NCBI GenBank assembly: GCA_945877365.1
Contig: CAMCRV010000006.1
Location: 1-64,000, forward strand
Direction of reading: 5' to 3'
Length of the DNA: 64,000 bases
Source: an uncultured Clostridia bacterium
GTDB taxonomy: Bacteria; Bacillota; Clostridia; Oscillospirales; Oscillospiraceae
Positions 44,100-53,708 of this stretch are shown piece after piece; the first letter of the stretch is position 1, and the number at the start of each line of letters is the position of its first letter. The notes under the pieces are model-generated. The model saw only the letters and a program-made list of their open reading frames with translations. It was not told the origin of the DNA and did not search any database. A program made the translations under genes and the position numbers.

Positions 44100-45284
44100 A
44101 TGACAGAAGTAACATTTGCACAGCTGGGTCTCAGCGACGCCATGCTGAAGGCATTGGAGAAGAAAGGTTACGGCTACCCCACCACCATTCAGGCGGAGGC
44201 CATTCCCCATTTCCTGCAGTGGAAGGATGTGATTGCCAAGGCGCCCACCGGCACCGGTAAGACCTTCGCTTTCGGAATCCCCATGATTGAGCATATTGAC
44301 CCGGAAAGCGACAGCGTTCAGGGGCTGATTCTGGCTCCCACCCGGGAGCTTGCTATCCAGATTGGTGACGAGCTTCGGGGATTGCTGACTTTTTATCAGG
44401 GAATCCGTGTGGCGGTGCTCTATGGCGGCACCGGAATCGGCGGACAGATCAAGCAGCTGGAGCGCAAGCCCCAGATTGTGGTGGCAACACCGGGTCGCCT
44501 GATGGATCACTACAACCGGAAAACCATCCGTCTGGATAAGGTTCAGACGGTGGTGCTGGACGAAGCCGACCGGATGCTGGATATGGGCTTTTTCAAGGAT
44601 GTCACCAGAATCATTGAGAAGGCAAAGAATCGGAAAAATCTGGGGCTGTTTTCCGCCACAATTTCTCAGGAGGTTATGACGGTCTCCTGGATGTATCAGC
44701 GTGATGAGGTGGAGATCACTGTGGAGGCACAGCAGCAGGATCGCCCGGATATCGACCAGTTCAGCCTGACCTGTACGCCTCTGGAAAAGGCAGAGCGCAC
44801 CCATCGGCTGATTCAGACCCAGGGCTTTGAGCGGGTGATCATTTTCTGCAATACCAAGCATATGTGCCAGCGGCTCTGCGATGATTTCCAGCGTGTTGGG
44901 CTGGACTGCGACTGCATCCACGGGGATGTCCGCCAGAACCAGCGGGAAAAGACCATGCAGCGCTTCCGGGATGGAAAGCTGCCTATCCTCATTGCCACGG
45001 ATGTGGCCTCCCGGGGGATCGATGTGGACGATGTGGACTGCGTCATCAACTATGATATCCCGGAGGAAAACGAATATTATGTCCACCGCATCGGCAGAAC
45101 CGGCCGAGCCAGACGCAAGGGCGTGGCTTGGAGCCTTGTGAGCAACTTCCCGGAAAAGGCAAAGCTGGATGAAATCTGCAAATTCTGCAATTTTACCGTT
45201 CAGCCCATGGTGATGGATGCTGAGGGTAACCTCTCTGTGGAGGAAGTCAAGACTCCGGCTCCTCCCAAAAGGAGATTCCGTTGA
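44100..45284 (+). CDS. DEAD-box RNA helicase
   Basis: 394 residues, compact. Q motif (FAQLGLSDAMLKALEKKGY), motif I APTGTGKT, motif II DEAD, motif III SAT and motif VI HRIGRTGRA are all present. There is no long C-terminal RNA-binding tail, similar to the small RhlE/CshB types. Probably RNA remodelling or ribosome assembly. Its stop overlaps the TTG start of the DprA-like gene. Confidence 0.93.
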   Translation: MTEVTFAQLGLSDAMLKALEKKGYGYPTTIQAEAIPHFLQWKDVIAKAPTGTGKTFAFGIPMIEHIDPESDSVQGLILAPTRELAIQIGDELRGLLTFYQGIRVAVLYGGTGIGGQIKQLERKPQIVVATPGRLMDHYNRKTIRLDKVQTVVLDEADRMLDMGFFKDVTRIIEKAKNRKNLGLFSATISQEVMTVSWMYQRDEVEITVEAQQQDRPDIDQFSLTCTPLEKAERTHRLIQTQGFERVIIFCNTKHMCQRLCDDFQRVGLDCDCIHGDVRQNQREKTMQRFRDGKLPILIATDVASRGIDVDDVDCVINYDIPEENEYYVHRIGRTGRARRKGVAWSLVSNFPEKAKLDEICKFCNFTVQPMVMDAEGNLSVEEVKTPAPPKRRFR

Positions 45285-46171
45285 TCCCCCGGGAGCGTGG
45301 GTTTCTTCTGCTGACCAGCCATCTGGGAGATCCGGAGCGGAGGGTACTGAGCTACCCGCAGCTTCGGGATTTGGCGGCAAGGGTTGCCGCTTTTCCCCAT
45401 GGGGATGGGGAAGGGGAGCTGAGGGAATTCCACCTGCGGCAGATGGGCTGTTCGCAGGAGATGAGCAGCCGTGTTTTGCATCTGCTGGGGCAGGAGGCGG
45501 AGCTGGACTGGTATCTGTCCCGGGGGAAGCGGCAGGGCTGCATTCCGGTTTCCCGAATCAGTGCCGACTATCCGAGGCTGCTTCGATTCCGCTTGGGAGG
45601 GGAGACGCCCGGCTGCCTGTGGTGCCGGGGGGATTTGCAGCTGCTGAATACCCCCGCAGTGTCGCTGGTGGGATGCCGGGAGCTGAGGGAGGAAAACCGC
45701 CTGTTTGCGGAAGAAGTTGGGCGTCAGGCTGCATTGCAGGGGCTGACACTGGTCTCCGGGAATGCCCGGGGAGCGGATCGGGCCGCTCAGGAGAGCTGTC
45801 TGAAAGCTGGTGGCAGGGTCATCAGCATGGTTGCCGACGAGCTGATAAAGTGGAGACCCCGGGAGAATGCTCTCTATCTCAGTGAGGAGGACTTTGATGC
45901 CCCCTTTACCACCCAGAGAGCCATCAGCCGCAACCGCTGCATTCATGCCATGGGCGCCATGGTGTTTGTGGCGCAGGCCAATCTGGAAAAGGGCGGCAGC
46001 TGGTATGGGAGCGTGCAGAATCTGCGCCATGGCTGGAGCCATGTTGCTGTCTTTCGGGATGGAAGCGAGGCTGCCGAAAGGCTGATACAAATGGGTGCCA
46101 TCCTGGTTTCTCTGGAAGACCTGAAGGATTTTGCCCTCCTGGCGCAGCCGGAGCAGAACTTTCTGATCTAG
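45281..46171 (+). CDS. DprA/Smf-like DNA processing protein
   Basis: 296 residues from TTG 45281, overlapping the helicase stop; AAAGGAG precedes. A helical N-terminal region is followed by a Rossmann fold with VSLVGCRELREENRLFAEEV and LVSGNARGADRAAQESC, the nucleotide-loop signature of DprA/Smf, but it is shorter than classical DprA and lacks the winged-helix C-terminus. DprA loads RecA on single-stranded DNA in transformation. A separate dprA elsewhere would make this a paralogue. Confidence 0.7.
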   Translation: MIPRERGFLLLTSHLGDPERRVLSYPQLRDLAARVAAFPHGDGEGELREFHLRQMGCSQEMSSRVLHLLGQEAELDWYLSRGKRQGCIPVSRISADYPRLLRFRLGGETPGCLWCRGDLQLLNTPAVSLVGCRELREENRLFAEEVGRQAALQGLTLVSGNARGADRAAQESCLKAGGRVISMVADELIKWRPRENALYLSEEDFDAPFTTQRAISRNRCIHAMGAMVFVAQANLEKGGSWYGSVQNLRHGWSHVAVFRDGSEAAERLIQMGAILVSLEDLKDFALLAQPEQNFLI

Positions 46172-46178
46172 GTCACAG

Positions 46179-46210
46179 GTCCTGTCTGCATTGGCAGACA
46201 GGACTTTTTT
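46179..46210 (+). terminator. Terminator of the DEAD/DprA pair
   Basis: GTCCTGTCTGC pairs with GCAGACAGGAC, then six T. Confidence 0.85.
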
Positions 46211-46220
46211 ATGCGTCATA

Positions 46221-46261
46221 AGTAAAATATAGTTGACAAAGTAAAAATATAGATGTATAAT
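46221..46261 (+). promoter_or_regulatory. Promoter with flanking direct repeats (operator candidate)
   Basis: TTGACA (46233-46238), 17-base spacer, TATAAT (46256-46261). AGTAAAATATAG (46221-46232) and AGTAAAAATATAG (46240-46252) flank the -35 box and may bind the Xre protein encoded next. Confidence 0.7.
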
Positions 46262-46283
46262 ACGGGCAGAAAGGAGGCAGGCA

Positions 46284-46502
46284 ATGCGAAATCTGAAAAT
46301 GAAATTCCGCCGGATTGAGCTGGGTATGTCTCAGGCGGATCTGGCAAAACAAGCCGGAGTGACCCGGCAAACCATCAGCATGATCGAAGCCGGGGAATTT
46401 AACCCGTCCTTAAAGCTGTGTCTGGCAATCTGCCGGGCGCTGAAAACCACACTGAATGACCTGTTCTGGGAGGAGGAAGAACATGAAAATGAAGAAAACT
46501 AA
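46284..46502 (+). CDS. Small Xre-family repressor
   Basis: 72 residues, one helix-turn-helix domain (MSQADLAKQAGVTRQTISMI) and an acidic tail. Its frame overlaps the start of the membrane-protein gene by 20 bases. Such pairs of a short Xre regulator and a multi-span membrane protein are common in Firmicutes. Probably autoregulated at the repeats upstream. Confidence 0.88.
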   Translation: MRNLKMKFRRIELGMSQADLAKQAGVTRQTISMIEAGEFNPSLKLCLAICRALKTTLNDLFWEEEEHENEEN

Positions 46503-46944
46503 TCTGGACGAACGGCAGGAGGAGCAGCTCCTGCATATTGAGGAGAAGGGCTGCTGGTTTGCCTTCTGGGCACTGCTGGTGTCCATGTTTGTGCAGATGG
46601 CAGTGTTTGGCATGGGGAAATTTCAATATATCGCCGGAGAATGGGTGGTGTTTATGTGCCTTGCCCTGTATCTGGCAGTTTCCTGTATGCGTGCCGGGAT
46701 CTGGGACAGACATCTGAAGCCCAATGGAAAAACCAACTTTCTTGTCAGCCTTGGGGCGGCAGTGGTGTTTGGCGCAGTGCTTGCTGTTGTGAGTTACTTC
46801 AACTTCCATGAGTGGCAGGCTGCCCTGATCACCTTCTTTTTGATAGCGATAACTCTCTTTATCACGATTTTTGCAGCCCTTTCCCTGAGTGTATTTCTCT
46901 ACAAAAAACAGGTCAAGGCGCTGGAAGAAGCAGCGGAAGAATAA
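46483..46944 (+). CDS. Four-helix membrane protein paired with Xre regulator
   Basis: 153 residues from ATG 46483 (GGGAGGAGGAAG upstream). Four hydrophobic segments (about 23-43, 53-70, 88-108, 115-140) with charged ends. It resembles the DUF3796/DUF6773-type proteins that sit behind short Xre regulators. Function unknown. Confidence 0.72.
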   Translation: MKMKKTNLDERQEEQLLHIEEKGCWFAFWALLVSMFVQMAVFGMGKFQYIAGEWVVFMCLALYLAVSCMRAGIWDRHLKPNGKTNFLVSLGAAVVFGAVLAVVSYFNFHEWQAALITFFLIAITLFITIFAALSLSVFLYKKQVKALEEAAEE

Positions 46945-46946
46945 GG

Positions 46947-46982
46947 AAAAGTCCCTTTAACGGCAGTTAAAGGGACTTTTTG
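46947..46982 (+). terminator. Terminator of the Xre/membrane-protein operon
   Basis: AAAAGTCCCTTTAAC pairs with GTTAAAGGGACTTTT. Confidence 0.85.
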
Positions 46983-46986
46983 CAGC

Positions 46987-47142
46987 TTATACCGGGAAAA
47001 ATTCGTAGTTTTCAAATTTCAGCCGATCCCCCACATCCACCCCGAAGGGCAGCAGGGCGATGGCGACTTCAGAAACTACCCCGGTGTCGTCATACCGGAC
47101 ATAGGCGTAGTCGCCACGGATATCGGTAACCGTGCAGAGCAT
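46987..47142 (-). CDS. 51-residue conserved-looking protein
   Basis: ATG 47140-47142 behind TTTGGAGG; stop TAA 46987. The product starts MLCTVTDIRGDYAYVRYDDT and ends KFENYEFFPV, predicted all-beta. It resembles small HypC/DUF3006-like beta-barrel proteins but no family is certain. It follows nifJ on the same strand across a hairpin, and no function is claimed. Confidence 0.65.
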   Translation of the reverse strand: MLCTVTDIRGDYAYVRYDDTGVVSEVAIALLPFGVDVGDRLKFENYEFFPV

Positions 47143-47170
47143 ATTAACCTCCAAAGGAAATTGTGAAATT

Positions 47171-47193
47171 CGCCCCCGGGAATCCCGGGGGCG
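47171..47193 (-). terminator. Hairpin downstream of nifJ
   Basis: CGCCCCCGGG (47171-47180) pairs with CCCGGGGGCG (47184-47193). No T tract, so weak or attenuating. Confidence 0.5.
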
Positions 47194-47226
47194 AACCTTG
47201 TTACTTAACAGGGCGTGTACGCGGAA

Positions 47227-50200
47227 TTAGTCCTTGTACATCTCAACCAGCTTCAGCAGATGCTCGTAACGCTCCTTGGCAGCGGCCTCGTTCTGAGCGA
47301 ACAGAACGGTAGCGCGGTCGGGGAACTCACGGGTCAGACGGCTGTAACGGGCCTCATTCATCAGGAACTCCTGATAACCGCCCTTGGGCTCCTTGCTGTC
47401 CAGCTGGAACTTGCCGGTCTGCTTGGAGGGATCGAAGCGGAACAGGTTCCAGTAGCCGCATTCCACAGCCTTCTTCATCTCGGCCTGGCAGTTGACCATG
47501 CCGCCCTTGATGGAGTGCATCTCACAGGGAGCGTAGCCGATGATCAGGGAAGGACCGTTGTAGGCCTCAGCCTCGCAAATAGCCTTGATGGTCTGAGCCT
47601 GGTTAGCGCCCATAGCCACCTGAGCCACATAGACATAGCCGTAGCTCATGGCGATCTCAGCCAGGGACTTCTTCTTGGTCTCCTTACCGGAGGCTGCGAA
47701 CTGGGCAACCTGACCGATGTTGGAAGCCTTGGAGGCCTGTCCGCCGGTGTTGGAGTAAACCTCGGTATCGAAGACGAATACGTTGACGTCCTTGTTGGAA
47801 GCCAGAACATGGTCAACACCGCCGAAGCCGATGTCGTATGCCCAGCCGTCGCCGCCGAAGATCCACACGGACTTCTTGGACAGGTACTCCTTCTTGGAGA
47901 GGATGTCCTTCACGGTGTCGCAGCAGACATTGGCTTCCAGAGCCTCGATCAGAGCCTTGGTAGCAGCCTTGTTGGCCTCGCCGTCGTTGAAGGTATCCAG
48001 CCAGTTCTGGCAGGCGGCCTTCCGGTCGGCGCAGCAGGTGTCCTCCATGACGGCTCTGACCTTGTTAGCCAGGGACTCACGGATCACAGCCTGAGCGGTG
48101 TACATACCCAGACCATGCTCAGCGTTGTCCTCGAACAGGGAGTTAGCCCAGGCGGGGCCGTGGCCGTTCTCGTTGACGCAGTAGGGAGCAGTGGCTGCGG
48201 GGCCGCCCCAGATGGAGGAACAGCCGGTGGCGTTGGAGATGTACATCCGGTCGCCGAACAGCTGGGTTACCAGACGGGCGTAGCTGGTCTCAGCACAGCC
48301 GGCGCAGGAGCCGGAGAACTCCAGCAGAGGCTTGCGGAACTGAGAACCCTTGACGGTGTTGTCCTGCATATCGGGCTTCTGGGCAACCTTGGAAACCATG
48401 TAGCCCCAGACATTCTGCTCGGCCAGCTCCTGCTCCTGAGGAACCATGGAAATGGCCTTGGTGGGGCAGACGCCAACACAGACGCCGCAGCCCATGCAGT
48501 CCAGAGGAGACACAGCCATGGTGTACTTGTAGACACCCTTGCCCTTGCCGGCCTTCACATCCACCAGACGGGCGTTTGCAGGAGCTGCAGCGGCCTCAGC
48601 CTCGGTCAGGGCGAAGGGACGGATGGTAGCATGGGGGCAGACATAGGCACAGTTGTTGCACTGGATACACTTGGTCTCGTCCCAGTGGGGAACGGTAACG
48701 GCAACACCGCGCTTCTCGTAAGCGGATGCGCCCAGGGGGAACTGACCGTCGGCCAGACCCTCGAAGGCGGAGACGGGCAGGCTGTAGCCGTCCATCTTGC
48801 CGATGGGGTTGAGGATGGTCTTGACAACCTTGACGGTGTCGGCGGGGCCTTCCAGAGCGGTCTCGGTGCAGCAGCACTCGGCATTTGCCCAGGAAGCGGG
48901 AACCTCCAGCTTCACATAGGCGGTGGCGCCGGCGTCGATGGCATCCCAGTTCTTCTCAACCACATCGCGGCCCTTCTTCAGGTAGGACTTCTCAGCGGCA
49001 TCCTTCATGTAGCCGATGGCCTCCTCGCCGGGCATGACATTGGCCAGGGAGAAGAAGGCGGACTGCAGGATGGTGTTGGTACGCTTGCCCATACCTACCT
49101 TGATAGCCAGATCGATGGCGTTGATGGTGTACAGCTGGATGTTGTTCTGGGCGATGTAGCGCTTGGAGGCGGCATCCAGATGATGCTCCAGCTCCTCGGG
49201 GGTCCACTGGCAGTTGATCAGGAACACGCCGCCGGGCTTGACATCCTGAACAATCTTGAAGCCCTTGGTGATGTAGGAGGGGTTGTGGCAGGCCACGAAG
49301 TCAGCCTTGCTGACATAGTAAGGAGACTTGATGGGCTTGTCGCCGAAGCGCAGGTGAGAGACGGTGACACCGCCGGTCTTCTTGGAGTCATACTGGAAGT
49401 ATGCCTGAACATACTTGTCGGTGTGGTCGCCGATGATCTTGATGGAGTTCTTATTTGCGCCCACGGTGCCGTCGCCGCCCAGACCCCAGAACTTGCACTC
49501 GATGGTGCCTTCTGCGGCGGTGTTGGGGGCAACCTTCTCCTCCAGGGACAGGTGGGTGACATCGTCAACGATGCCGATGGTGAACTCGTGCTTGGGAGCA
49601 TCCTTGCTCAGCTCCTCATACACGGCGAAGATGGAAGCAGGGGTGGTGTCCTTGGAGCCCAGACCGTAACGGCCGCCGATGACGGTAACATCGTTCTTGC
49701 CGGCCTTTGCCAGAGCCATGACCACATCCTGATACAGAGGCTCGCCCTGGGAGCCGGGCTCCTTGGTGCGGTCCAGAACAGCGATCTTCTTGGCGGTGGC
49801 GGGGATAGCGGCAATCAGCTTCTCGGGGCAGAAGGGACGGAACAGGCGAACCTTCACCAGACCAACCTTCTCGCCGTGGGCGTTCAGGTAGTCGATGACT
49901 TCCTCAACGACATCATTGACGGAGCCCATGGCTACGATGACGCGCTCGGCGTCGGGAGCACCGTAGTAGTTGAACAGCTGGTAGTTGGTGCCCAGCTTCT
50001 CGTTGACCTTGGCCATGTACTTCTCCACCACTGCGGGCAGGGCGTTGTAGTACTTGTTGCAGGCCTCACGATGCTGGAAGAAGATGTCGTCGTTCTCGTG
50101 GGAGCCGCGCATTGCGGGACGCTCGGGGTTCAGGGAGTGCTTGCGGAACTCAGCCACAGCCTCCATATTGGTCATTTCCTTCAGATCCTCATAGTCCCAG

Positions 50201-50754
50201 ATGGCGATCTTCTGGATTTCATGGGAGGTACGGAAGCCGTCAAAGAAGTTGATGAAGGGAACGCGGCCTTCGATGGCAGCCAGATGGGCAACGGCACCCA
50301 GATCCATAACTTCCTGCACATTGGTCTCAGCCAGCATGGCGAAACCGGTCTGACGGCAGGCATAGACATCGGAGTGGTCACCGAAGATGTTCAGAGCCTG
50401 GGTTGCAACGGTACGGGCGGAAACATGGAAAACGCAGGGCAGCAGCTCGCCGGCGATCTTGTACATATTGGGGATCATCAGCAGCAGACCCTGGGATGCG
50501 GTGTAGGTGGTGGTCAGAGCACCGGCGGCCAGAGAGCCGTGGACAGTACCGGCAGCACCTGCCTCAGACTGCATCTCAACAACCTTGACAGCGTCGCCAA
50601 AGATGTTCTTCCGACCGGCAGCGGACCACTGATCCACATAGTCGGCCATGGGGCTGGAGGGGGTAATGGGGTAGATGCCAGCAACCTCAGTAAAGGCATA
50701 GCTGACGTGAGCGGCAGCAGTATTGCCGTCCATGGTCTTAAATTTTCTTGCCAA
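47227..50754 (-). CDS. nifJ: Pyruvate:ferredoxin oxidoreductase
   Basis: 1175 residues from TTG 50754, nine bases after AGGAGG; the open frame upstream to 51183 is non-coding. One-chain enzyme with domains in order: pyrimidine-binding (TMDGNTAAAHVSYAFTEVAG), transketolase-like, gamma, EKR linker, two 4Fe-4S ferredoxin motifs (CIQCNNCAYVCP; CMGCGVCVGVCP), and the thiamine diphosphate domain with the FGGDGWAYDIGFGGVDH metal site. It oxidises pyruvate to acetyl-CoA and reduces ferredoxin, feeding ackA. Strong codon bias suggests very high expression. Confidence 0.96.
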   Translation of the reverse strand: MARKFKTMDGNTAAAHVSYAFTEVAGIYPITPSSPMADYVDQWSAAGRKNIFGDAVKVVEMQSEAGAAGTVHGSLAAGALTTTYTASQGLLLMIPNMYKIAGELLPCVFHVSARTVATQALNIFGDHSDVYACRQTGFAMLAETNVQEVMDLGAVAHLAAIEGRVPFINFFDGFRTSHEIQKIAIWDYEDLKEMTNMEAVAEFRKHSLNPERPAMRGSHENDDIFFQHREACNKYYNALPAVVEKYMAKVNEKLGTNYQLFNYYGAPDAERVIVAMGSVNDVVEEVIDYLNAHGEKVGLVKVRLFRPFCPEKLIAAIPATAKKIAVLDRTKEPGSQGEPLYQDVVMALAKAGKNDVTVIGGRYGLGSKDTTPASIFAVYEELSKDAPKHEFTIGIVDDVTHLSLEEKVAPNTAAEGTIECKFWGLGGDGTVGANKNSIKIIGDHTDKYVQAYFQYDSKKTGGVTVSHLRFGDKPIKSPYYVSKADFVACHNPSYITKGFKIVQDVKPGGVFLINCQWTPEELEHHLDAASKRYIAQNNIQLYTINAIDLAIKVGMGKRTNTILQSAFFSLANVMPGEEAIGYMKDAAEKSYLKKGRDVVEKNWDAIDAGATAYVKLEVPASWANAECCCTETALEGPADTVKVVKTILNPIGKMDGYSLPVSAFEGLADGQFPLGASAYEKRGVAVTVPHWDETKCIQCNNCAYVCPHATIRPFALTEAEAAAAPANARLVDVKAGKGKGVYKYTMAVSPLDCMGCGVCVGVCPTKAISMVPQEQELAEQNVWGYMVSKVAQKPDMQDNTVKGSQFRKPLLEFSGSCAGCAETSYARLVTQLFGDRMYISNATGCSSIWGGPAATAPYCVNENGHGPAWANSLFEDNAEHGLGMYTAQAVIRESLANKVRAVMEDTCCADRKAACQNWLDTFNDGEANKAATKALIEALEANVCCDTVKDILSKKEYLSKKSVWIFGGDGWAYDIGFGGVDHVLASNKDVNVFVFDTEVYSNTGGQASKASNIGQVAQFAASGKETKKKSLAEIAMSYGYVYVAQVAMGANQAQTIKAICEAEAYNGPSLIIGYAPCEMHSIKGGMVNCQAEMKKAVECGYWNLFRFDPSKQTGKFQLDSKEPKGGYQEFLMNEARYSRLTREFPDRATVLFAQNEAAAKERYEHLLKLVEMYKD

Positions 50755-50928
50755 AATGAAATACCTCCTAAAGTATTCAAATTTCGTCGCAAATATCATA
50801 CCACTTTCGCCAAGGTTTGTAAAGGCGTTAAATCTTTCCGCCGGTAGAAAATCCTCCGATAATTTCTCTATTTCTATGAAAAATGACGATAGGAAACCCA
50901 TGGCTTTTTCCGCCGCCGGAAAAAGGAA

Positions 50929-50957
50929 TTGCGTTTTTGAAGCGGATGGGATATGAT
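50929..50957 (+). promoter_or_regulatory. Promoter of comM
   Basis: TTGCGT (50929-50934), 17-base spacer, TATGAT (50952-50957). Confidence 0.6.
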
Positions 50958-50989
50958 AATATGGATTCAAAAAGAGAGGGTGTGGGAGT

Positions 50990-52501
50990 ATGATCTGCAG
51001 CGTCCGTACTCTGGGGATAAACGGAATCCATGGAGCCGAGGTAACGGCGGAGTGCTTTATCTCCAACGGCCTGCCGGGGTTTGACATCGTGGGGCTTCCC
51101 GATGCTGCCGTCAAGGAAGCCCGGGAACGGGTTCGTGCCGCGGCGAAAAGCAGCGGGCTGGGCTTTCCCGTCAGCAGGATCACGGTGAATCTGGCTCCTG
51201 CCAGTGTGAAAAAAACAGGCAGCCATTATGATCTGCCTATCTTGCTGAGCATTCTTTCCGCCTGCGGCAGTATCCGCCGCCCCAGGTTCAACTGTGCCTT
51301 TCTGGGGGAACTCAGTCTGGATGGCAGGGTTCGGGGTGTGTCCGGCGTGCTGCCCATGGCGCTGGCAGCCCGGGAGCAGGGGATGGAAGCTCTCTTCGTC
51401 CCGGCGGAAAACGCGGCGGAGGCAACCCTTGCCAGAGGGCCGAAGGTTTTTCCGGTACACACACTTCGGGAGCTGGCAGAGCACCTGAACGGGGAACGGG
51501 AACTGACGGAGGAGCCGCTTTGGGAACCATCGGTTCAGGAAGGCACCGTCCTGGATTTCAAGGATGTTCTGGGGCAGGAGAATGTGAAGCGGGCGCTGGA
51601 GGTGGCAGCGGCAGGCAGCCATAATGTGCTGCTCATCGGTCCTCCGGGCTCCGGAAAAAGCATGCTCAGCAAGCGGCTTCCCTCCATTCTGCCGGATATG
51701 ACCTGGGAGGAATCTCTGGAGGTCAGCCGGATCTATTCGGTGATGGGTATGCTGACGGCGAAGCAGCCTCTGATTCAGCAAAGACCCTTTCGCTCACCCC
51801 ATCACACCGTATCCAATGTGGGTCTGGCCGGAGGCGGCACCAATCCCCATCCGGGAGAGATCTCCATGGCCCACAAGGGCGTGCTGTTTCTGGACGAGCT
51901 GCCGGAATTCCGCAGGGATACGCTGGACATGATGCGCCAGCCGCTGGAGGATGGGAGCGTTACCATCTCCCGGGTATCGGGGACGGTGACCTACCCGGCG
52001 GAGTTTATGCTGGTGTGCGCCATGAATCCCTGCAAATGCGGCTGGTACGGCGACCCCAGCGGCCGGTGCCATTGCTCCGAAAACGCGGTGGCCAATTACC
52101 GGGGGCGGATCTCCGGCCCGCTGCTGGATCGCATCGACATTGTGGTGGAGGTTCCGGCGGTGCACTTTGAGGATCTGCGCACCCGGGCGGAGGCGGAGCC
52201 ATCCGCCGGCATCAAGGAGCGGGTGGATGCTGCCAGACGGATCCAGAATCGCCGGTTCGGCGGCAGTATGTGCAACGCCCGGATGGGTCCGGAGGAAATG
52301 CGGAAGTTCTGCGCCCTGGACGAAGAGGCCGCTGAGCTGATGAAAGAGGCCTTTGATGCTCTGGGTCTTACGGCGCGAAGCTATGACCGGATTCTGAAGG
52401 TGGCCCGAACGGTTGCCGATTTGGAAGGCAGCGAACAAATCCAACCCCAGCACATTGCCGAGGCCATTCAGTACCGGGCGGTGAATCTGGGAAATCCATA
52501 A
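50990..52501 (+). CDS. comM: YifB/ComM family Mg-chelatase-like ATPase
   Basis: 503 residues. An N-terminal Lon-like/ChlI domain (VGLPDAAVKEARERVRAA) precedes an AAA+ core with Walker A GPPGSGKSM and Walker B LFLDELPEF, plus the ChlI C-terminal domain. A zinc-like cluster CAMNPCKCGWYG...CHC is present. ComM is a hexameric branch-migration helicase that integrates single-stranded DNA. Other DNA-uptake-type genes in the window (comFC, DprA-like) agree with this context. Confidence 0.93.
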   Translation: MICSVRTLGINGIHGAEVTAECFISNGLPGFDIVGLPDAAVKEARERVRAAAKSSGLGFPVSRITVNLAPASVKKTGSHYDLPILLSILSACGSIRRPRFNCAFLGELSLDGRVRGVSGVLPMALAAREQGMEALFVPAENAAEATLARGPKVFPVHTLRELAEHLNGERELTEEPLWEPSVQEGTVLDFKDVLGQENVKRALEVAAAGSHNVLLIGPPGSGKSMLSKRLPSILPDMTWEESLEVSRIYSVMGMLTAKQPLIQQRPFRSPHHTVSNVGLAGGGTNPHPGEISMAHKGVLFLDELPEFRRDTLDMMRQPLEDGSVTISRVSGTVTYPAEFMLVCAMNPCKCGWYGDPSGRCHCSENAVANYRGRISGPLLDRIDIVVEVPAVHFEDLRTRAEAEPSAGIKERVDAARRIQNRRFGGSMCNARMGPEEMRKFCALDEEAAELMKEAFDALGLTARSYDRILKVARTVADLEGSEQIQPQHIAEAIQYRAVNLGNP

Positions 52502-52517
52502 GAAAACGAGGTATCAT

Positions 52518-53708
52518 ATGAAAGAAATATTCCTGCTGAAGCTGGGAGAAATCGTCCTGAAGGGCGCCAATAAACGCCAGTTTGAAAGCCGCCTGCGGCA
52601 GAATGTCCGCCGCAGAATGAAGCAGTACGGCAATTTTGATGTATATATCATGCAGTCCACCGTCTATGTGGAGCCCATGGATGAAATGTGTGATGTGGAC
52701 GGAGCCTGGGAGGCCTGCGGCAGTATTTTCGGTGTGGTCAGCCTGTGCCGCTGCCGCCCCTGTGAGAAAAATCTGGACGCCATTTTTGAGGCTGTGGAGA
52801 ATTATCTGGGGGACGAGCTGGACTGCGCAAAGTCCTTTAAAGTGGAATCCAAACGTTCCGATAAGAATTTCCCCATGACCTCCATTGCCATCTCTCAGGA
52901 AATCGGTGGCCGTCTGGCGGAGGCTCATCCCACGGTGGAGGTAGATGTCCACCACCCGGAGTATACCGTCTATGTGGAGGTTCGGGATCTGTCGGCCTAT
53001 GTCCACGGCCCTGCGGTGCCCGGTGCCGGCGGCCTGCCCACGGGCGTGGGGGGACGGGCCATGTGCCTGCTCAGTGGCGGCATCGACTCTCCCGTGGCGG
53101 CTTATATGATCGCCAAGCGCGGCGTGGAGATTGAGGCGGTGCACTTCTTTTCCTACCCCTACACCTCCCAGCTGGCCAAGGACAAAGTTATTGAGCTGGC
53201 TCGTCTGGTGACCCGTTACTCCGGGAAAATGACGGTGAATGTGGTGTCCTTTACGGAGATTCAGGAGGCCATCCGGGACAACTGCCCGGAGGAATACTTC
53301 ACGCTGATCATGCGCCGGTTTATGATGGAGATCAGTATGCGCATCGCCAAGCAGGACGGCTGCGGCGCGCTGATTACCGGCGAAAATCTGGGTCAGGTGG
53401 CCTCTCAGACCATGGAAGCCATGGCAGTTACCGGAGCCGTGGTGGATATTCCCATCTTCATGCCGCTGGTGGGCATGGACAAGGAGGAGATTGTTACCAT
53501 CGCCCGAAAGATCGGCACCATGGAGACCTCCATTCTGCCTTATGAGGATTGCTGCACCGTGTTTACCCCCAGGCACCCCAAAACCAAGCCCACTCTGGGG
53601 CAGCTGATTCATGCGGAAAAGAAGCTGGACAGAGAAGCCCTGATAGAACGGGCTCTGGCAGATGTGGAAAAGATCCGGGTGAGCTACCATGATGACGCTG
53701 TGCTGTAA
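52518..53708 (+). CDS. thiI: tRNA 4-thiouridine synthase
   Basis: 396 residues. THUMP domain (about 60-165) and PP-loop ATP pyrophosphatase domain with LSGGIDSPVAAYM. The rhodanese domain seen in enterobacterial ThiI is absent, as usual in Firmicutes, so sulfur comes from a cysteine desulfurase. Overlaps pncC by 20 bases. Confidence 0.94.
   Translation: MKEIFLLKLGEIVLKGANKRQFESRLRQNVRRRMKQYGNFDVYIMQSTVYVEPMDEMCDVDGAWEACGSIFGVVSLCRCRPCEKNLDAIFEAVENYLGDELDCAKSFKVESKRSDKNFPMTSIAISQEIGGRLAEAHPTVEVDVHHPEYTVYVEVRDLSAYVHGPAVPGAGGLPTGVGGRAMCLLSGGIDSPVAAYMIAKRGVEIEAVHFFSYPYTSQLAKDKVIELARLVTRYSGKMTVNVVSFTEIQEAIRDNCPEEYFTLIMRRFMMEISMRIAKQDGCGALITGENLGQVASQTMEAMAVTGAVVDIPIFMPLVGMDKEEIVTIARKIGTMETSILPYEDCCTVFTPRHPKTKPTLGQLIHAEKKLDREALIERALADVEKIRVSYHDDAVL

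Noticed and set aside
47215-50847. 1210-codon open frame on the plus strand opposite nifJ
   Set aside because: It is the antisense shadow of a highly codon-biased gene. It has no ribosome-binding site, no family motifs, and a repetitive Gly/Val/Leu composition.
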